Assembly (NCBI RefSeq): GCF_009498035.1
Contig: NZ_CP034550.1
Coordinates: forward strand, 2,356,001-2,420,000
Origin: Saccharothrix syringae
GTDB taxonomy: Bacteria > Actinomycetota > Actinomycetes > Mycobacteriales > Pseudonocardiaceae
Reading direction: 5' to 3'
Length of the DNA: 64,000 nt
Positions 52,342 through 60,366 of this stretch are shown here, one piece after another (position 1 is the first letter of the stretch; each line of letters starts with the position of its first letter). A program made the translations under genes and the position numbers. The notes beneath the pieces are model-generated. The model was not told the DNA's origin. It made no database searches and saw only the letters and a program-made list of their open reading frames with translations.

Positions 52342-54107
52342 GCCTGTGCGCCCGCTGTGAGGTCGTAGACGGTCACACCGTCCACTTCGGTCGCGGTGAA
52401 GTTCTCCTCGACCCACTCGGCGATCCGCTGGGACGCGTCGCTGCCGGACTCGGCGGGCATGCCCGCGCCGCCCAGGAAGTAGTGGACGCGTCCGTCCTCG
52501 ACGAGCTGTCGGAACTGCTCCGGCGTCGGTGCGGGGTCGGTGCCGTTGAACCCGCCGACGGCCATCACCGGCATGCCGCTGCCGAGCTGGAACCCGGCCG
52601 CGTTGTTCGACCCCACGGCCGCGGCGGCCCACGTGTAGCCGTCGCTCTCGCGGAGCAGGGCGACCAGTTCGTCACCCGGTTCGCTGGCGCTGAGCAGACC
52701 ACCGGGCCCGCCCATGCCGCGCATCATGGTGAACCCGCCGCCCATCCGGCCGCCCAGCGCCGGGCCCGCGCTGGGGATCGCGCCGGAGTGCGGCGTGGCG
52801 GCCGTGGCCACCGAGTAGGCGCCCGGCCCGAGCAGCACGGCGACCAGCGCGACCGGCACGACCGCCGCGGCGGGCGCGACGGCGGCCAGGAACAACCCCA
52901 CCGCGGCCAGCAGCCCCAGCACCAGCACCACCGAGGCGAGCAGCGCGGACCAGCCCAGCAGCAGCAGGTAGCACTGGAGCGCCGACACCGCCGCCGCACC
53001 GGACAGCGCCGCGGCGGCGACGGGTTCGTGCCGCCTGCGCCACAGCGCGAGCGCGCCGGTGCCGATCAGGCCGCCGATGGCCGGTGCCAGGGCCACCGTG
53101 TAGTAGGAGTGGATGATGCCGCTCATGAAGCTGAAGACCAGGGCGGTGACCACCAGCCAGCCGCCCCACAGCGCGAGCCCGGCGCGCCCGGTCCGGTCGG
53201 CCGCCCACCAGCCGGCGACCAGCAGCACCACGGCGGTCGGCAGCAGCCAGGCGATCTGGCTGCCCATCTCCGAGCCGAGCAGCCGGCTCCACCCCGTGGA
53301 CCCCCACCCGCCACCGCCGCCGACGCTGCCGACCTCCTCACCGGTCAGCCGGCCGAGGCCGTTGTAGCCCAGGGCGAGTTCGAGCACGCTGTTGCCCTGC
53401 GAGCCGCCGATGTAGGGGCGGGAGCCGGCGGGCACCAGCTCCACCGCCAGCACCCACCAGCCGCCCGCGACGACCACCGCCCCCAGCGCCGCGGCCAGGT
53501 GCCGGAGCTTGCGCGCCGTTCCCGCCGGCGCGAACACCAGGTACACCAGGCCGAACGCGGGCAGCACCAGGAACGCCTGGAGCATCTTGGCCAGGAAGCC
53601 GAAGCCCACCGCCACGCCCGCGAGCACCAGCCACCGCGCCGAGGCGCGTTCGGTGGCCCGCACCGTGCAGTAGGCGCCCGCCACGAGCAGCAGCACCAGC
53701 AGCGCGTCCGGGTTGTTGAACCGGAACATCAGCACCGCCACCGGCGTGAGCGCCAGCACCGCGCCCGCGACCAGCCCGGCCGCTTCGCCGGACGTGCGGC
53801 GCACAGTGGCGTGCAGCAGGCCGACGCTCGCCACGCCCATCAGGGCCTGGGGGACCAGGATGCTCCACGCGTTGACCCCGAACAGCCGGGCCGACAGGCC
53901 CATCACCCAGGTGGCCGCGGGCGTCTTGTCGACGGTGATGGCGCCGGAGGCGTCGGTGGCCCCGAAGAACCAGGCGGACCAGCTCCGGGCACCCGCCTGC
54001 GCGGCGGCGGAGTAGTAGGCGTTGGCCCAGCCGGAGTCGCCCAGGCGCCACAGGTACAGCACCGCCGTCCCGGCCAACAACAGCAACAGGGGTAGTCGCG
54101 CTCGCAT
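52338..54107 (-). CDS. ArnT/PMT-like glycosyltransferase (YkcB-type), first copy
   Basis: 589 aa from ATG 54107; GTG 54188 is an in-frame alternative that would add a non-hydrophobic leader. Same architecture as the 49208 gene: 'SGAITVDKTPAATWVMGL', 'VLMFRFNNPDALLVLLLVAG', 'SGIIHSYYTVALAPAIGGLI', a Gly/Met-rich stretch GGRMGGGFTMMRGMGGPGG, and a C-terminal domain ending VDGVTVYDLTAG. First gene of the three-gene operon. The paralogue pair suggests two acceptors or a heteromeric transferase. Confidence 0.83.
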   Translation of the reverse strand: MRARLPLLLLLAGTAVLYLWRLGDSGWANAYYSAAAQAGARSWSAWFFGATDASGAITVDKTPAATWVMGLSARLFGVNAWSILVPQALMGVASVGLLHATVRRTSGEAAGLVAGAVLALTPVAVLMFRFNNPDALLVLLLVAGAYCTVRATERASARWLVLAGVAVGFGFLAKMLQAFLVLPAFGLVYLVFAPAGTARKLRHLAAALGAVVVAGGWWVLAVELVPAGSRPYIGGSQGNSVLELALGYNGLGRLTGEEVGSVGGGGGWGSTGWSRLLGSEMGSQIAWLLPTAVVLLVAGWWAADRTGRAGLALWGGWLVVTALVFSFMSGIIHSYYTVALAPAIGGLIGTGALALWRRRHEPVAAAALSGAAAVSALQCYLLLLGWSALLASVVLVLGLLAAVGLFLAAVAPAAAVVPVALVAVLLGPGAYSVATAATPHSGAIPSAGPALGGRMGGGFTMMRGMGGPGGLLSASEPGDELVALLRESDGYTWAAAAVGSNNAAGFQLGSGMPVMAVGGFNGTDPAPTPEQFRQLVEDGRVHYFLGGAGMPAESGSDASQRIAEWVEENFTATEVDGVTVYDLTAGAQA

Positions 54108-54320
54108 GCGGTCGAGCCTGTCCGGCCGGGCTGGGTGGTCCTTGTGCCCCGCCTGTGAGCCGGCTGTGCGCGGGAAGATCACCCGCACCCGGCGGCTCGC
54201 GCCGAACCCGCCCGCTCAAGCCCTGCTTGCGCCCAGCCCTGCCCGGGCCCAGCCCTGCCCGCGCCCGGTGTCCCGCCCCAAGTTTGATGGAGGTGTCGAA
54301 CACCCGGAGGATTCACGGTC

Positions 54321-54601
54321 ATGGCGGCACCGCGGAAGTACCCCGACGAGTTGCGGGAGCGGGCCACGCGCTTGGCGGTCGAGGCCGGGCACGACCACGA
54401 CGGACGCGGCCAGGATCGCCACGCACACCCACCCGACCAGCACTGCTGCTCTGACCGGTTGAACTCACCCAGTACCGGGTGATCCGCTGCACCCGGCGGC
54501 TGGCCGAGGCGTTCAACTCGTTGCACAAGGTCGAGTTCGTCCGCGATCGCGGCTCGTGGTGGGGCCCGGACGACCCGGAGATCGCGACCGTCGAGTACAT
54601 C
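54321..54601 (+). pseudogene. IS3-family transposase remnant (orfA start and orfB end)
   Basis: ATG 54321 starts AAPRKYPDELRERATRLAV, the first residues of IS3-type OrfA. The similarity is lost after about 20 codons (stop at 54480-54482). From about 54488 to 54601 a different frame reads 'LAEAFNSLHKVEFVRDRGSW' and WGPDDPEIATVEYI, the C-terminal part of the IS3 OrfB integrase. The catalytic middle is deleted. Confidence 0.8.
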
Positions 54602-54609
54602 GAGCCGAG

Positions 54610-54905
54610 AAGCTCACCCGCGCCCGCGATGATCCGGAACGGCTGACTCGCGGCCTGGGCTCGCGGCACCACCCGACCGGGCAGGCCGGCACCGACCGGG
54701 TCACGGCCACCGACCCCGCCACCGGCAAACCCACCCTGACCTGGTGGTTCGACCAGGCCGCACTGGACGCCGAAGCCGCTACCGACGGTCTGCCCGGCAT
54801 TGCCGATCTTCTGCCTCATCGAGCGTTCCGTCCGCCGGGCCCTCGCCCCGGACACCACCACGACCGGGCTGCATCCCGGCTCGCGGTCGACCCGACCCGA
54901 CCACC
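54610..54905 (+). pseudogene. IS1634/IS4-like transposase remnant
   Basis: 'EKLTRARDDPERLTRGLGSR' and ATDPATGKPTLTWWFDQAAL in one frame, then after an internal deletion and frame change 'IFCLIERSVRRALAPDTTTT', are pieces of an IS1634-type transposase. The DDE core is missing. It directly abuts the IS3 remnant. Confidence 0.75.
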
Positions 54906-54972
54906 ATGATCGATCAATCCCCGATTCCGGGGACCACCTCACTCATCGCCATGTGCGAAAGACGGGGCTAGC

Positions 54973-56001
54973 GTGGCAGTAACTCGACTGTTGAGGGTGA
55001 CTGCGATGGCGGAGGGTGCCGGGGTGCCCGGGATGGTGCCGGTGGAGCGGGCCGAGCTGGCTACCCGGGACATGGATGTATTGGCTGACATGGTCAGGGA
55101 GCTGGTCGTTGACCACACGCCCAGCTTCCGGTGCCCCGACCCCGGCCAGGCCGCTGGGCTGATCCGCTCGGCGACGGCGCAGGGGCTGAACGCGGCCTTG
55201 TTCCGTTACCAGGGTTTCGCCTACAGCGCCGAGATGAGCCCGACCAGCCCGCCCATGGCGGTGACGTTCCTCCGGGGCTCAGGTGTCATCGCGACCGCCC
55301 AGGAGGAGATCCGGCCCGCGGACGGGGACGTCTTCCTGCTGCCGCCCCACCAGCCCGCCACGGCCACCATCGACCAGATGGAGGCCATCATGCTGCGGAT
55401 CCCGTGGGCTGCGGCCGCTGATCTGGCCCAGCACCATGCCGGGCTGCCCGCGGGCGAGCTCCGGTTCGAGGCCATGGTCCCGGTCTCGCCGGCCCGGCAG
55501 CGCGTGTTCGCCCGGACGGCGCAGTTCATCTGCGGTCAGGTGACCACCTCCGGGGCGGCCGGAATCCACCCGTTGGTGCTGCCGGAGCTGACCCGGGTGG
55601 CCGCCGCCGCGTTCCTGGAAACGTTCCCGAACACGACGATGACGGCCGGGTACGTGCCCGGCCCGGGCTGGGTGGCGCCGGCCGCGGTGCACCGGGCGGT
55701 CGTGTTCATCACCGAGAACGCCGCCCAGCCGGTCACGGTCGCCGAGATCGCGGCGGCGGCCGGGGTCACCGGCCGGGCGCTGCGGGAGGCGTTCCTCCGT
55801 TATTTCGAGATCACGCCACAGGGTTTTCTGCGCCGGGCCCGGCTGGAGCGCGCCCACGCCGACCTCACCGCCGCCGAACCGGGCAGCGGGGTGACCGTCG
55901 CCGAGGTGGCCCGCCGGTGGGGCTGGGCCGGCAGCAGCCAGTTCAGTGCCGCCTACCGGCAGCGGTTCGGGGTCACGCCCGGCCGCACCCTGCGAGGCTG
56001 A
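54973..56001 (+). CDS. AraC-family transcriptional regulator
   Basis: 342 aa from GTG 54973; ATG 55006 is an alternative start. N-terminal AraC_binding_2-type cupin domain (about 40-190) and a C-terminal double HTH: 'VTVAEIAAAAGVTGRALREA', then FEITPQGFLRRARLERAHAD and 'VTVAEVARRWGWAGSSQFSA' with YRQRFGVTPGRTLRG at the end. Complete, unlike the fragment that follows. It is flanked by transposase remnants, so acquisition by transfer is plausible. Targets unknown. Confidence 0.88.
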   Translation: MAVTRLLRVTAMAEGAGVPGMVPVERAELATRDMDVLADMVRELVVDHTPSFRCPDPGQAAGLIRSATAQGLNAALFRYQGFAYSAEMSPTSPPMAVTFLRGSGVIATAQEEIRPADGDVFLLPPHQPATATIDQMEAIMLRIPWAAAADLAQHHAGLPAGELRFEAMVPVSPARQRVFARTAQFICGQVTTSGAAGIHPLVLPELTRVAAAAFLETFPNTTMTAGYVPGPGWVAPAAVHRAVVFITENAAQPVTVAEIAAAAGVTGRALREAFLRYFEITPQGFLRRARLERAHADLTAAEPGSGVTVAEVARRWGWAGSSQFSAAYRQRFGVTPGRTLRG

Positions 56002-56003
56002 CG

Positions 56004-56524
56004 GTGGTGCCCCCCGAGGTCCGCACCTCTGAAATCGAGGTCTCCGGTGCGGAGGGGATGGAACACCTCCTCACCGGTGCCTACGGCACGTCCACCCGCA
56101 TCCGCGCCGATGGCGGCCCGCATCTGATGCGCCACCACCGACCGACGCGGGCCTGATCCCCCTGGCTGCCGTCCACCAGTCGGCCGACCTCCAATGCGAG
56201 GTCGAGCCGCTGCACACGGTGGTCGTCAACCGCGCGTTGACCTCGCAGGGGGAACGCGCCGGCGGCTCCAGCGACCGCCGCTACGGCACCGGGGAACTGT
56301 TCGTCAACAGCTACCCAGACCTGCCCTGCACCGCCCGGTGGACGCCCGGCCAGATCGACAACACCACCATCGACCCGGCCCTGCTCGCCCACGTCGCGGC
56401 GACCGCCCCCGCCCGCCGCCCGCGGTCGCTGCGGCTCACCGCCCTGGACCCCTGCTCACCGCAGGCCGCCGACTACCGCCGCGCCTACGGCACCGCCCCC
56501 AGCCAGACCCTGCGCGACGGCTGA
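56004..56524 (+). pseudogene. Degenerate AraC-family regulator
   Basis: GTG 56004 reads VVPPEVRTSEIEVSGAEGME with 'HLLTGAYGTSTRIRADGG', the start of an AraC_binding_2 domain, and stops at 56154-56156. A second frame (about 56160-56524) continues the domain ('VEPLHTVVVNRALTSQGERA', GTGELFVNSYPDLPCTARW). It jumps to the very end of an HTH (YRRAYGTAPSQTLRDG). So there is at least one frameshift and most of the DNA-binding domain is deleted. It lies 2 bp after the intact araC gene. Confidence 0.8.
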
Positions 56525-56549
56525 CCAAGACTGACGCCGGACGCACCCG

Positions 56550-56680
56550 CCCCGGCAACGACCTCGCCCTGGACGCGCTGCAGATGGCGATCCGGCGCCG
56601 ACCTGACCGGATCGGTGCGTCACGGCGACCGCGGCGTGCGGCACCGGGTGATCCGCTCAACCCACCTGTGCCGACCCCAC
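56550..56680 (+). pseudogene. IS3-family orfB fragment
   Basis: 'NDLALDALQMAIRRR' in one frame, then DLTGSVRHGDRGVRHRVIRS in another, correspond to the IS3 OrfB segment before and at the second catalytic Asp (usual wording H-S-D-R-G; here HGDRG). A frameshift separates them. Only about 130 bp survive. Confidence 0.7.
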
Positions 56681-56686
56681 CGCGGC

Positions 56687-58126
56687 TCAGCGCGGCAGCC
56701 GGACCGTGAAGGTGGTCCGGCCCGGCCGGCTCGTCACCCGCACGCCGCCCTGGTGCGCCGCCACCACCGCGGCCACGATCGACAGCCCCAGCCCGGTGCT
56801 CCCCGCCGCCCGCGAGCGGGACGTGTCGCCGCGCGCGAACCGCTCGAACACCTCGCCCTGCAGCTCCTCGGGGATGCCCGGCCCGTCGTCGGTGACCGCG
56901 ACCTCCACCGCCCCGCCTCCGACGCCGATCGAGGTCACCACGGTCGTCCCCGGCGGCGTGTGCACGCGGGCGTTGGACAGCAGGTTCGCCAGCACCTGGT
57001 GCAGCTTGTGCTGGTCACCGGTCACCAGCACGGCGTCCGGCGGCAGCCGCAACCGCCACTCGTGGTCGGGCCCGGCGATCCGCGCGTCGCTGACCGCGTC
57101 GACCACCAGCCGCGACAGGTCGACCGGTTCCCGGCCCAGCGGCCGGCCCGCGTCGAGCCGGGCGAGCAGCAGCAGGTCCTCCACCAGCGACGTCATCCGC
57201 ACCGCCTCGGACTCCACCCGCCGCATGGCGTGCCCGACCTGCGGCGGCACCTCGTCGTTGCTGCGGCGGGTCAGCTCCGCGTAGCCGCGGATCGCCGCCA
57301 GCGGCGTGCGCAGCTCGTGGCTGGCGTCGGCGACGAACTGCCGGACCCGCGTCTCGCTGGCGTACCGGGCCTCCAGCGCGCTGCCGACGTGGCCGAGCAT
57401 CTTGTTCAGCGCCAGGCCGACCTTGCCGACCTCGGTGTCGGGGTTGGCGTCCTCCTCGGCCACCCGCTCGGCCAGCGCCACCTCGCCCTTGTGCAGCGGC
57501 AGCTCCGCGACCCGGGTGGCGGTCTCGGCGACCCGGTCCAGCGGGCGCAGCGCCCGGCGCACCACGAACGTCCCGGCCAGGATCGCCGCGGTCAACCCGG
57601 CCAGCGACACCCCGCCGAGGATCAGGCCCAGCTGCCACACCGTGCTGTTCACGTCGTCCAGCGGCAGGCCGGTGATCAGCGTGTCGCCGGTCCGGGTGAC
57701 GGTGGAGATGACCCGGAACTCGCCGAGGTCGCCGCCCAGGTCCACGGTGCGGGGCCCGCTGCCGGTGGCGCCGGCGACCAGCGCGCTCGCCTCGCTCGGC
57801 AGTTGCTCGGCCTGGGCGCTCTCGTCCAGCCGGTAGCCCTCCCGGCCGCCGTCCGGGGAGGTGACGACCAACAGCGTGCCGAGGTCGAAGCCGGGGCCGC
57901 CCAGCGGTCTTTCCGGCCGGGGGTTGCCGGGCAGCGGGGGCAGCATGCGGGTGGCCCGCTCGGCCGCCAGCTGCAGCTGCTCGTCCAGCCGGCCGACGAG
58001 GAAGTCGCGCAGCGCGAACCCGCTGACCACGCCGATGATCGCGCACAGCACGGCGAGCAGGGCCAGTTGCCCGACCAGCAGCCTGGTCCGCAGCGACCAG
58101 GTCCTAGGTCGCAGGCTTGAGGACAT
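56687..58126 (-). CDS. Sensor histidine kinase
   Basis: 479 aa, overlapping the response-regulator 3' end by 23 bp. Two membrane helices (about 16-37 and 163-189) bracket an extracytoplasmic sensor of about 125 residues. A HAMP linker (RRALRPLDRVAETATRV), HisKA with the phosphoacceptor His270 in ASHELRTPLAAIRGY, and HATPase_c with N box 'HQVLANLLSNARVHTPPG', DDGPGIP and STGLGLSIV follow. Orthodox EnvZ/MprB-like kinase. The signal is unknown. In related genomes such pairs often adjoin ArnT-like glycosyltransferases. Confidence 0.94.
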   Translation of the reverse strand: MSSSLRPRTWSLRTRLLVGQLALLAVLCAIIGVVSGFALRDFLVGRLDEQLQLAAERATRMLPPLPGNPRPERPLGGPGFDLGTLLVVTSPDGGREGYRLDESAQAEQLPSEASALVAGATGSGPRTVDLGGDLGEFRVISTVTRTGDTLITGLPLDDVNSTVWQLGLILGGVSLAGLTAAILAGTFVVRRALRPLDRVAETATRVAELPLHKGEVALAERVAEEDANPDTEVGKVGLALNKMLGHVGSALEARYASETRVRQFVADASHELRTPLAAIRGYAELTRRSNDEVPPQVGHAMRRVESEAVRMTSLVEDLLLLARLDAGRPLGREPVDLSRLVVDAVSDARIAGPDHEWRLRLPPDAVLVTGDQHKLHQVLANLLSNARVHTPPGTTVVTSIGVGGGAVEVAVTDDGPGIPEELQGEVFERFARGDTSRSRAAGSTGLGLSIVAAVVAAHQGGVRVTSRPGRTTFTVRLPR

Positions 58127-58844
58127 ACCCGGCGCCCCGCATCGTGTGGATCATCGGCGCTCTGCCGGCGTCGATCTTCTTGCGCAGGTAGGAGATGTAG
58201 AGCTCGACGATGTTGGCCTGGCCGCCGAAGTCGTAGTTCCACACCCGGTCCAGGATCTGCGCCTTCGACAGCACCCGCCGGGGGTTGCGCATCAGGAACC
58301 GCAGCAGCTCGAACTCGGTCGCGGTCAGGTCGATCGACCGGCCGCCCCGGCGCACCTCGCGGGTCTCCTCGTCCAGCACCAGGTCGCCCACCACCAGCTC
58401 GGTGCCCGCGCTCGCCTCGGTGACGCCGGTGCGGCGCAGCAGGCCGCGCAGCCTCAGCACGACCTCCTCCAGGCTGAACGGCTTGGTGACGTAGTCGTCG
58501 CCGCCCGCGGTCAGCCCGGCGATCCGGTCCTCCACGGCGTCCTTGGCGGTCAGGAACAGCACCGGCAGGGCCGGGCTGTCGGCGCGCAGCCTGCGCAGCA
58601 CCTCCAGGCCGTCGAAGTCGGGCAGCATCACGTCGAGCACGACCACGTCCGGGCGGAACTCGCGCGCGACGCGCACCGCGGACGTGCCGTCCAGGGCGGT
58701 GCGCACCTCCCACCGCTCCATCCGCAGGGCCATGGACATCAGCTCGGCGAGCGTCGACTCGTCGTCGACCACGAGCACCCGTACCGGACTGCCGTCCGGG
58801 CGGCGGAGTTCAGGGGAGGCCCCTGCGGCGGACACTGAGCGCAT
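58104..58844 (-). CDS. OmpR/PhoB-family response regulator
   Basis: 246 aa from ATG 58844; a later in-frame GTG at VRVLVVDDE is possible. Receiver domain with acidic pocket VVDDES, phosphoacceptor Asp71 (VVVLDVMLPDFDG), and Lys in YVTKPFSLEE. C-terminal winged helix with 'LTATEFELLRFLMRNPRRVL' and 'NIVELYISYLRKKID' ending HTMRGAGYVLKP. It pairs with the overlapping kinase. Confidence 0.95.
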   Translation of the reverse strand: MRSVSAAGASPELRRPDGSPVRVLVVDDESTLAELMSMALRMERWEVRTALDGTSAVRVAREFRPDVVVLDVMLPDFDGLEVLRRLRADSPALPVLFLTAKDAVEDRIAGLTAGGDDYVTKPFSLEEVVLRLRGLLRRTGVTEASAGTELVVGDLVLDEETREVRRGGRSIDLTATEFELLRFLMRNPRRVLSKAQILDRVWNYDFGGQANIVELYISYLRKKIDAGRAPMIHTMRGAGYVLKPAT

Positions 58845-59005
58845 GCTCCCATCGTCGGCGCGGCCCTTGAGCCCCTGCTGTGCCGACCCTGTGTACCACC
58901 TGTGAACGGCTCCCGCAGGTCAGGGCGCGATCGGCGGGCCGACGCACAGCCCACGCCCAACGACCGCACAGCCCACGCACAGGCGGACCCGCGACGGTGG
59001 TGACC

Positions 59006-59551
59006 ATGAGCACCGAACCCGAGAACCCGACCTGGGGTGACCAGCCGCCGCCGCAGGCCGCTCCCGGTAGCGGCTGGAACGGCCGCAGGACACTCGTCGC
59101 GGTCGCGATCGCCGTGGGCATCGCCGCCGCCGGTGGCGGGGTCATCTACGCCGCCAGCAACTCCGAGGCGGCCCAGCAGGGCATGGGCGGGCCGCGCGGC
59201 TACATGATGCGCGGTGGTCCCGGCATGGTCCTCATGGGCGGCCCGTTCGGCGACTCGCAGCACGGCGAGTTCCAGAACGGCGAGGTCACCGAGGTCTCCG
59301 ACTCCTCCATCACGGTCAAGAGCGGCGACGGCTACACCCAGACCTACAAGATCGACGGCGACACGAAGGTCAACGGCGGCAAGGGCGACCTGGACGACAT
59401 CAAGACCGGTGACCCCGTCACCGTGGTGTCGACCGAGTCCACCGCCGACAGCATCATGGCCGTCGGCGACGTCATGCGGGGCGGCGGGGACGGTCGGCAG
59501 CAGGGCGGCCGGCCGCCTGCGGACGGGCAGGGGACACCCCCGACGCGGTAG
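59006..59551 (+). CDS. DUF5666-like anchored protein with Gly/Met-rich segment
   Basis: 181 aa from ATG 59006. Cytoplasmic Pro-rich start, one membrane helix (about 28-49), then a Gly/Met-rich stretch (QQGMGGPRGYMMRGGPGM) and a small beta domain 'NGEVTEVSDSSITVKSGDGY' typical of DUF5666. The Met cluster next to a CopC-like gene hints at metal contact, but this is inference. Divergent from the two-component system, so it could be a target of that regulator. Confidence 0.75.
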   Translation: MSTEPENPTWGDQPPPQAAPGSGWNGRRTLVAVAIAVGIAAAGGGVIYAASNSEAAQQGMGGPRGYMMRGGPGMVLMGGPFGDSQHGEFQNGEVTEVSDSSITVKSGDGYTQTYKIDGDTKVNGGKGDLDDIKTGDPVTVVSTESTADSIMAVGDVMRGGGDGRQQGGRPPADGQGTPPTR

Positions 59552-59561
59552 AACTACCGGT

Positions 59562-60242
59562 ATGACCCGACTGGCGCTCTCGGCGCTGCTGGCGGCACTG
59601 GCCCTGTTCGGCACGGCGTCCCCGGCACTCGCCCACACCGAGCTGACCTCCAGCGACCCGGCGAACGGGGCGGTGCTGCCGCAGCGGCCCACGCGGCTGA
59701 CGCTGACGTTCACCGAACCGGTGCCCGCCGAGAGCGCCACCATCACCGTGACCGGCCCGGACGGCAGCGCGTGGCCGCTGGGCGAGGTCGGCGCCGAGGG
59801 CACCAGCCTGGTCGTGCCGATGAAGCAGAGCGGTGCGCCGGCAGGCCAGTACCGGTTGACCTGGATGGTGCAGTCCCTGGACGGCGACTTCGTCGACGGC
59901 GTCATCACCTTCACCATGCCCGCGCCGGCCGCCGCGCAGCCGCCGCCCACCACGGCCACCGCGTCCGCGCCGACCACCACCACGACCGGCGCGGCCGCCT
60001 CCACCACCACCGGCGCGCCGACCACCACGACCACCACGACCACGTCGGCCGCCGCGGTTCCGGAGGCCGCCCGGGAGGACGACGGCGGCGGGGTGCCGCT
60101 GTGGGTGTGGATCGCGGCCGCGGTGGTGCTGGTGGCGATCGGCGTGGCGATCGCGCTCGGCCGGCGCAAGGGGGAGTCCGAGCCGGGTGCCGGGGCTTCG
60201 GGCGCCGGCGCCTCGGGAACCGACACCGAGCCTGCCGAGTAG
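59562..60242 (+). CDS. CopC-domain protein with C-terminal membrane anchor
   Basis: 226 aa from ATG 59562. The signal peptide is cleaved before HTELTSSDPANGAVL, placing the copper-binding His at the mature N-terminus. The CopC beta-sandwich ends 'RLTWMVQSLDGDFVDGVITF'. The second His ligand of the classic DGH motif is Asp here (DGD). A Thr/Ala-rich linker (about 125-165), one membrane helix and a short acidic tail follow, the usual actinobacterial surface-anchored form. Copper binding is therefore uncertain. Confidence 0.88.
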   Translation: MTRLALSALLAALALFGTASPALAHTELTSSDPANGAVLPQRPTRLTLTFTEPVPAESATITVTGPDGSAWPLGEVGAEGTSLVVPMKQSGAPAGQYRLTWMVQSLDGDFVDGVITFTMPAPAAAQPPPTTATASAPTTTTTGAAASTTTGAPTTTTTTTTSAAAVPEAAREDDGGGVPLWVWIAAAVVLVAIGVAIALGRRKGESEPGAGASGAGASGTDTEPAE

Positions 60243-60250
60243 TCCACCCC

Positions 60251-60281
60251 GGTCGGCCGGGCGCTGGTCGCCCGGCCGACC
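60251..60281. terminator. Hairpin terminator after the CopC-like gene
   Basis: A perfect 13-bp stem, 60251-60263 with 60269-60281, has a 5-nt loop and lies 8 bp after the stop codon. No U-tract. Confidence 0.8.
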
Positions 60282-60331
60282 GTGCGTGCCTCGCGTGCGT
60301 GCCTCGCGTGCGTGCCTCGCGTGCCTGCCGG
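60281..60331 (+). repeat. 13-bp tandem repeat
   Basis: CGTGCGTGCCTCG occurs three times in perfect tandem (60281-60319) with a partial fourth copy, between the terminator and the promoter of the 5'-nucleotidase gene. Confidence 0.85.
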
Positions 60332-60354
60332 TCGCCCGGTCAACCGTCAATGAC

Positions 60355-60366
60355 TACGGTCACCCC
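60355..60366 (+). promoter_or_regulatory. Probable -10 element (TACGGT), leaderless 5'-nucleotidase start
   Basis: TACGGT at 60355-60360 is 6 nt before ATG 60367, with no Shine-Dalgarno sequence. Confidence 0.4.
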
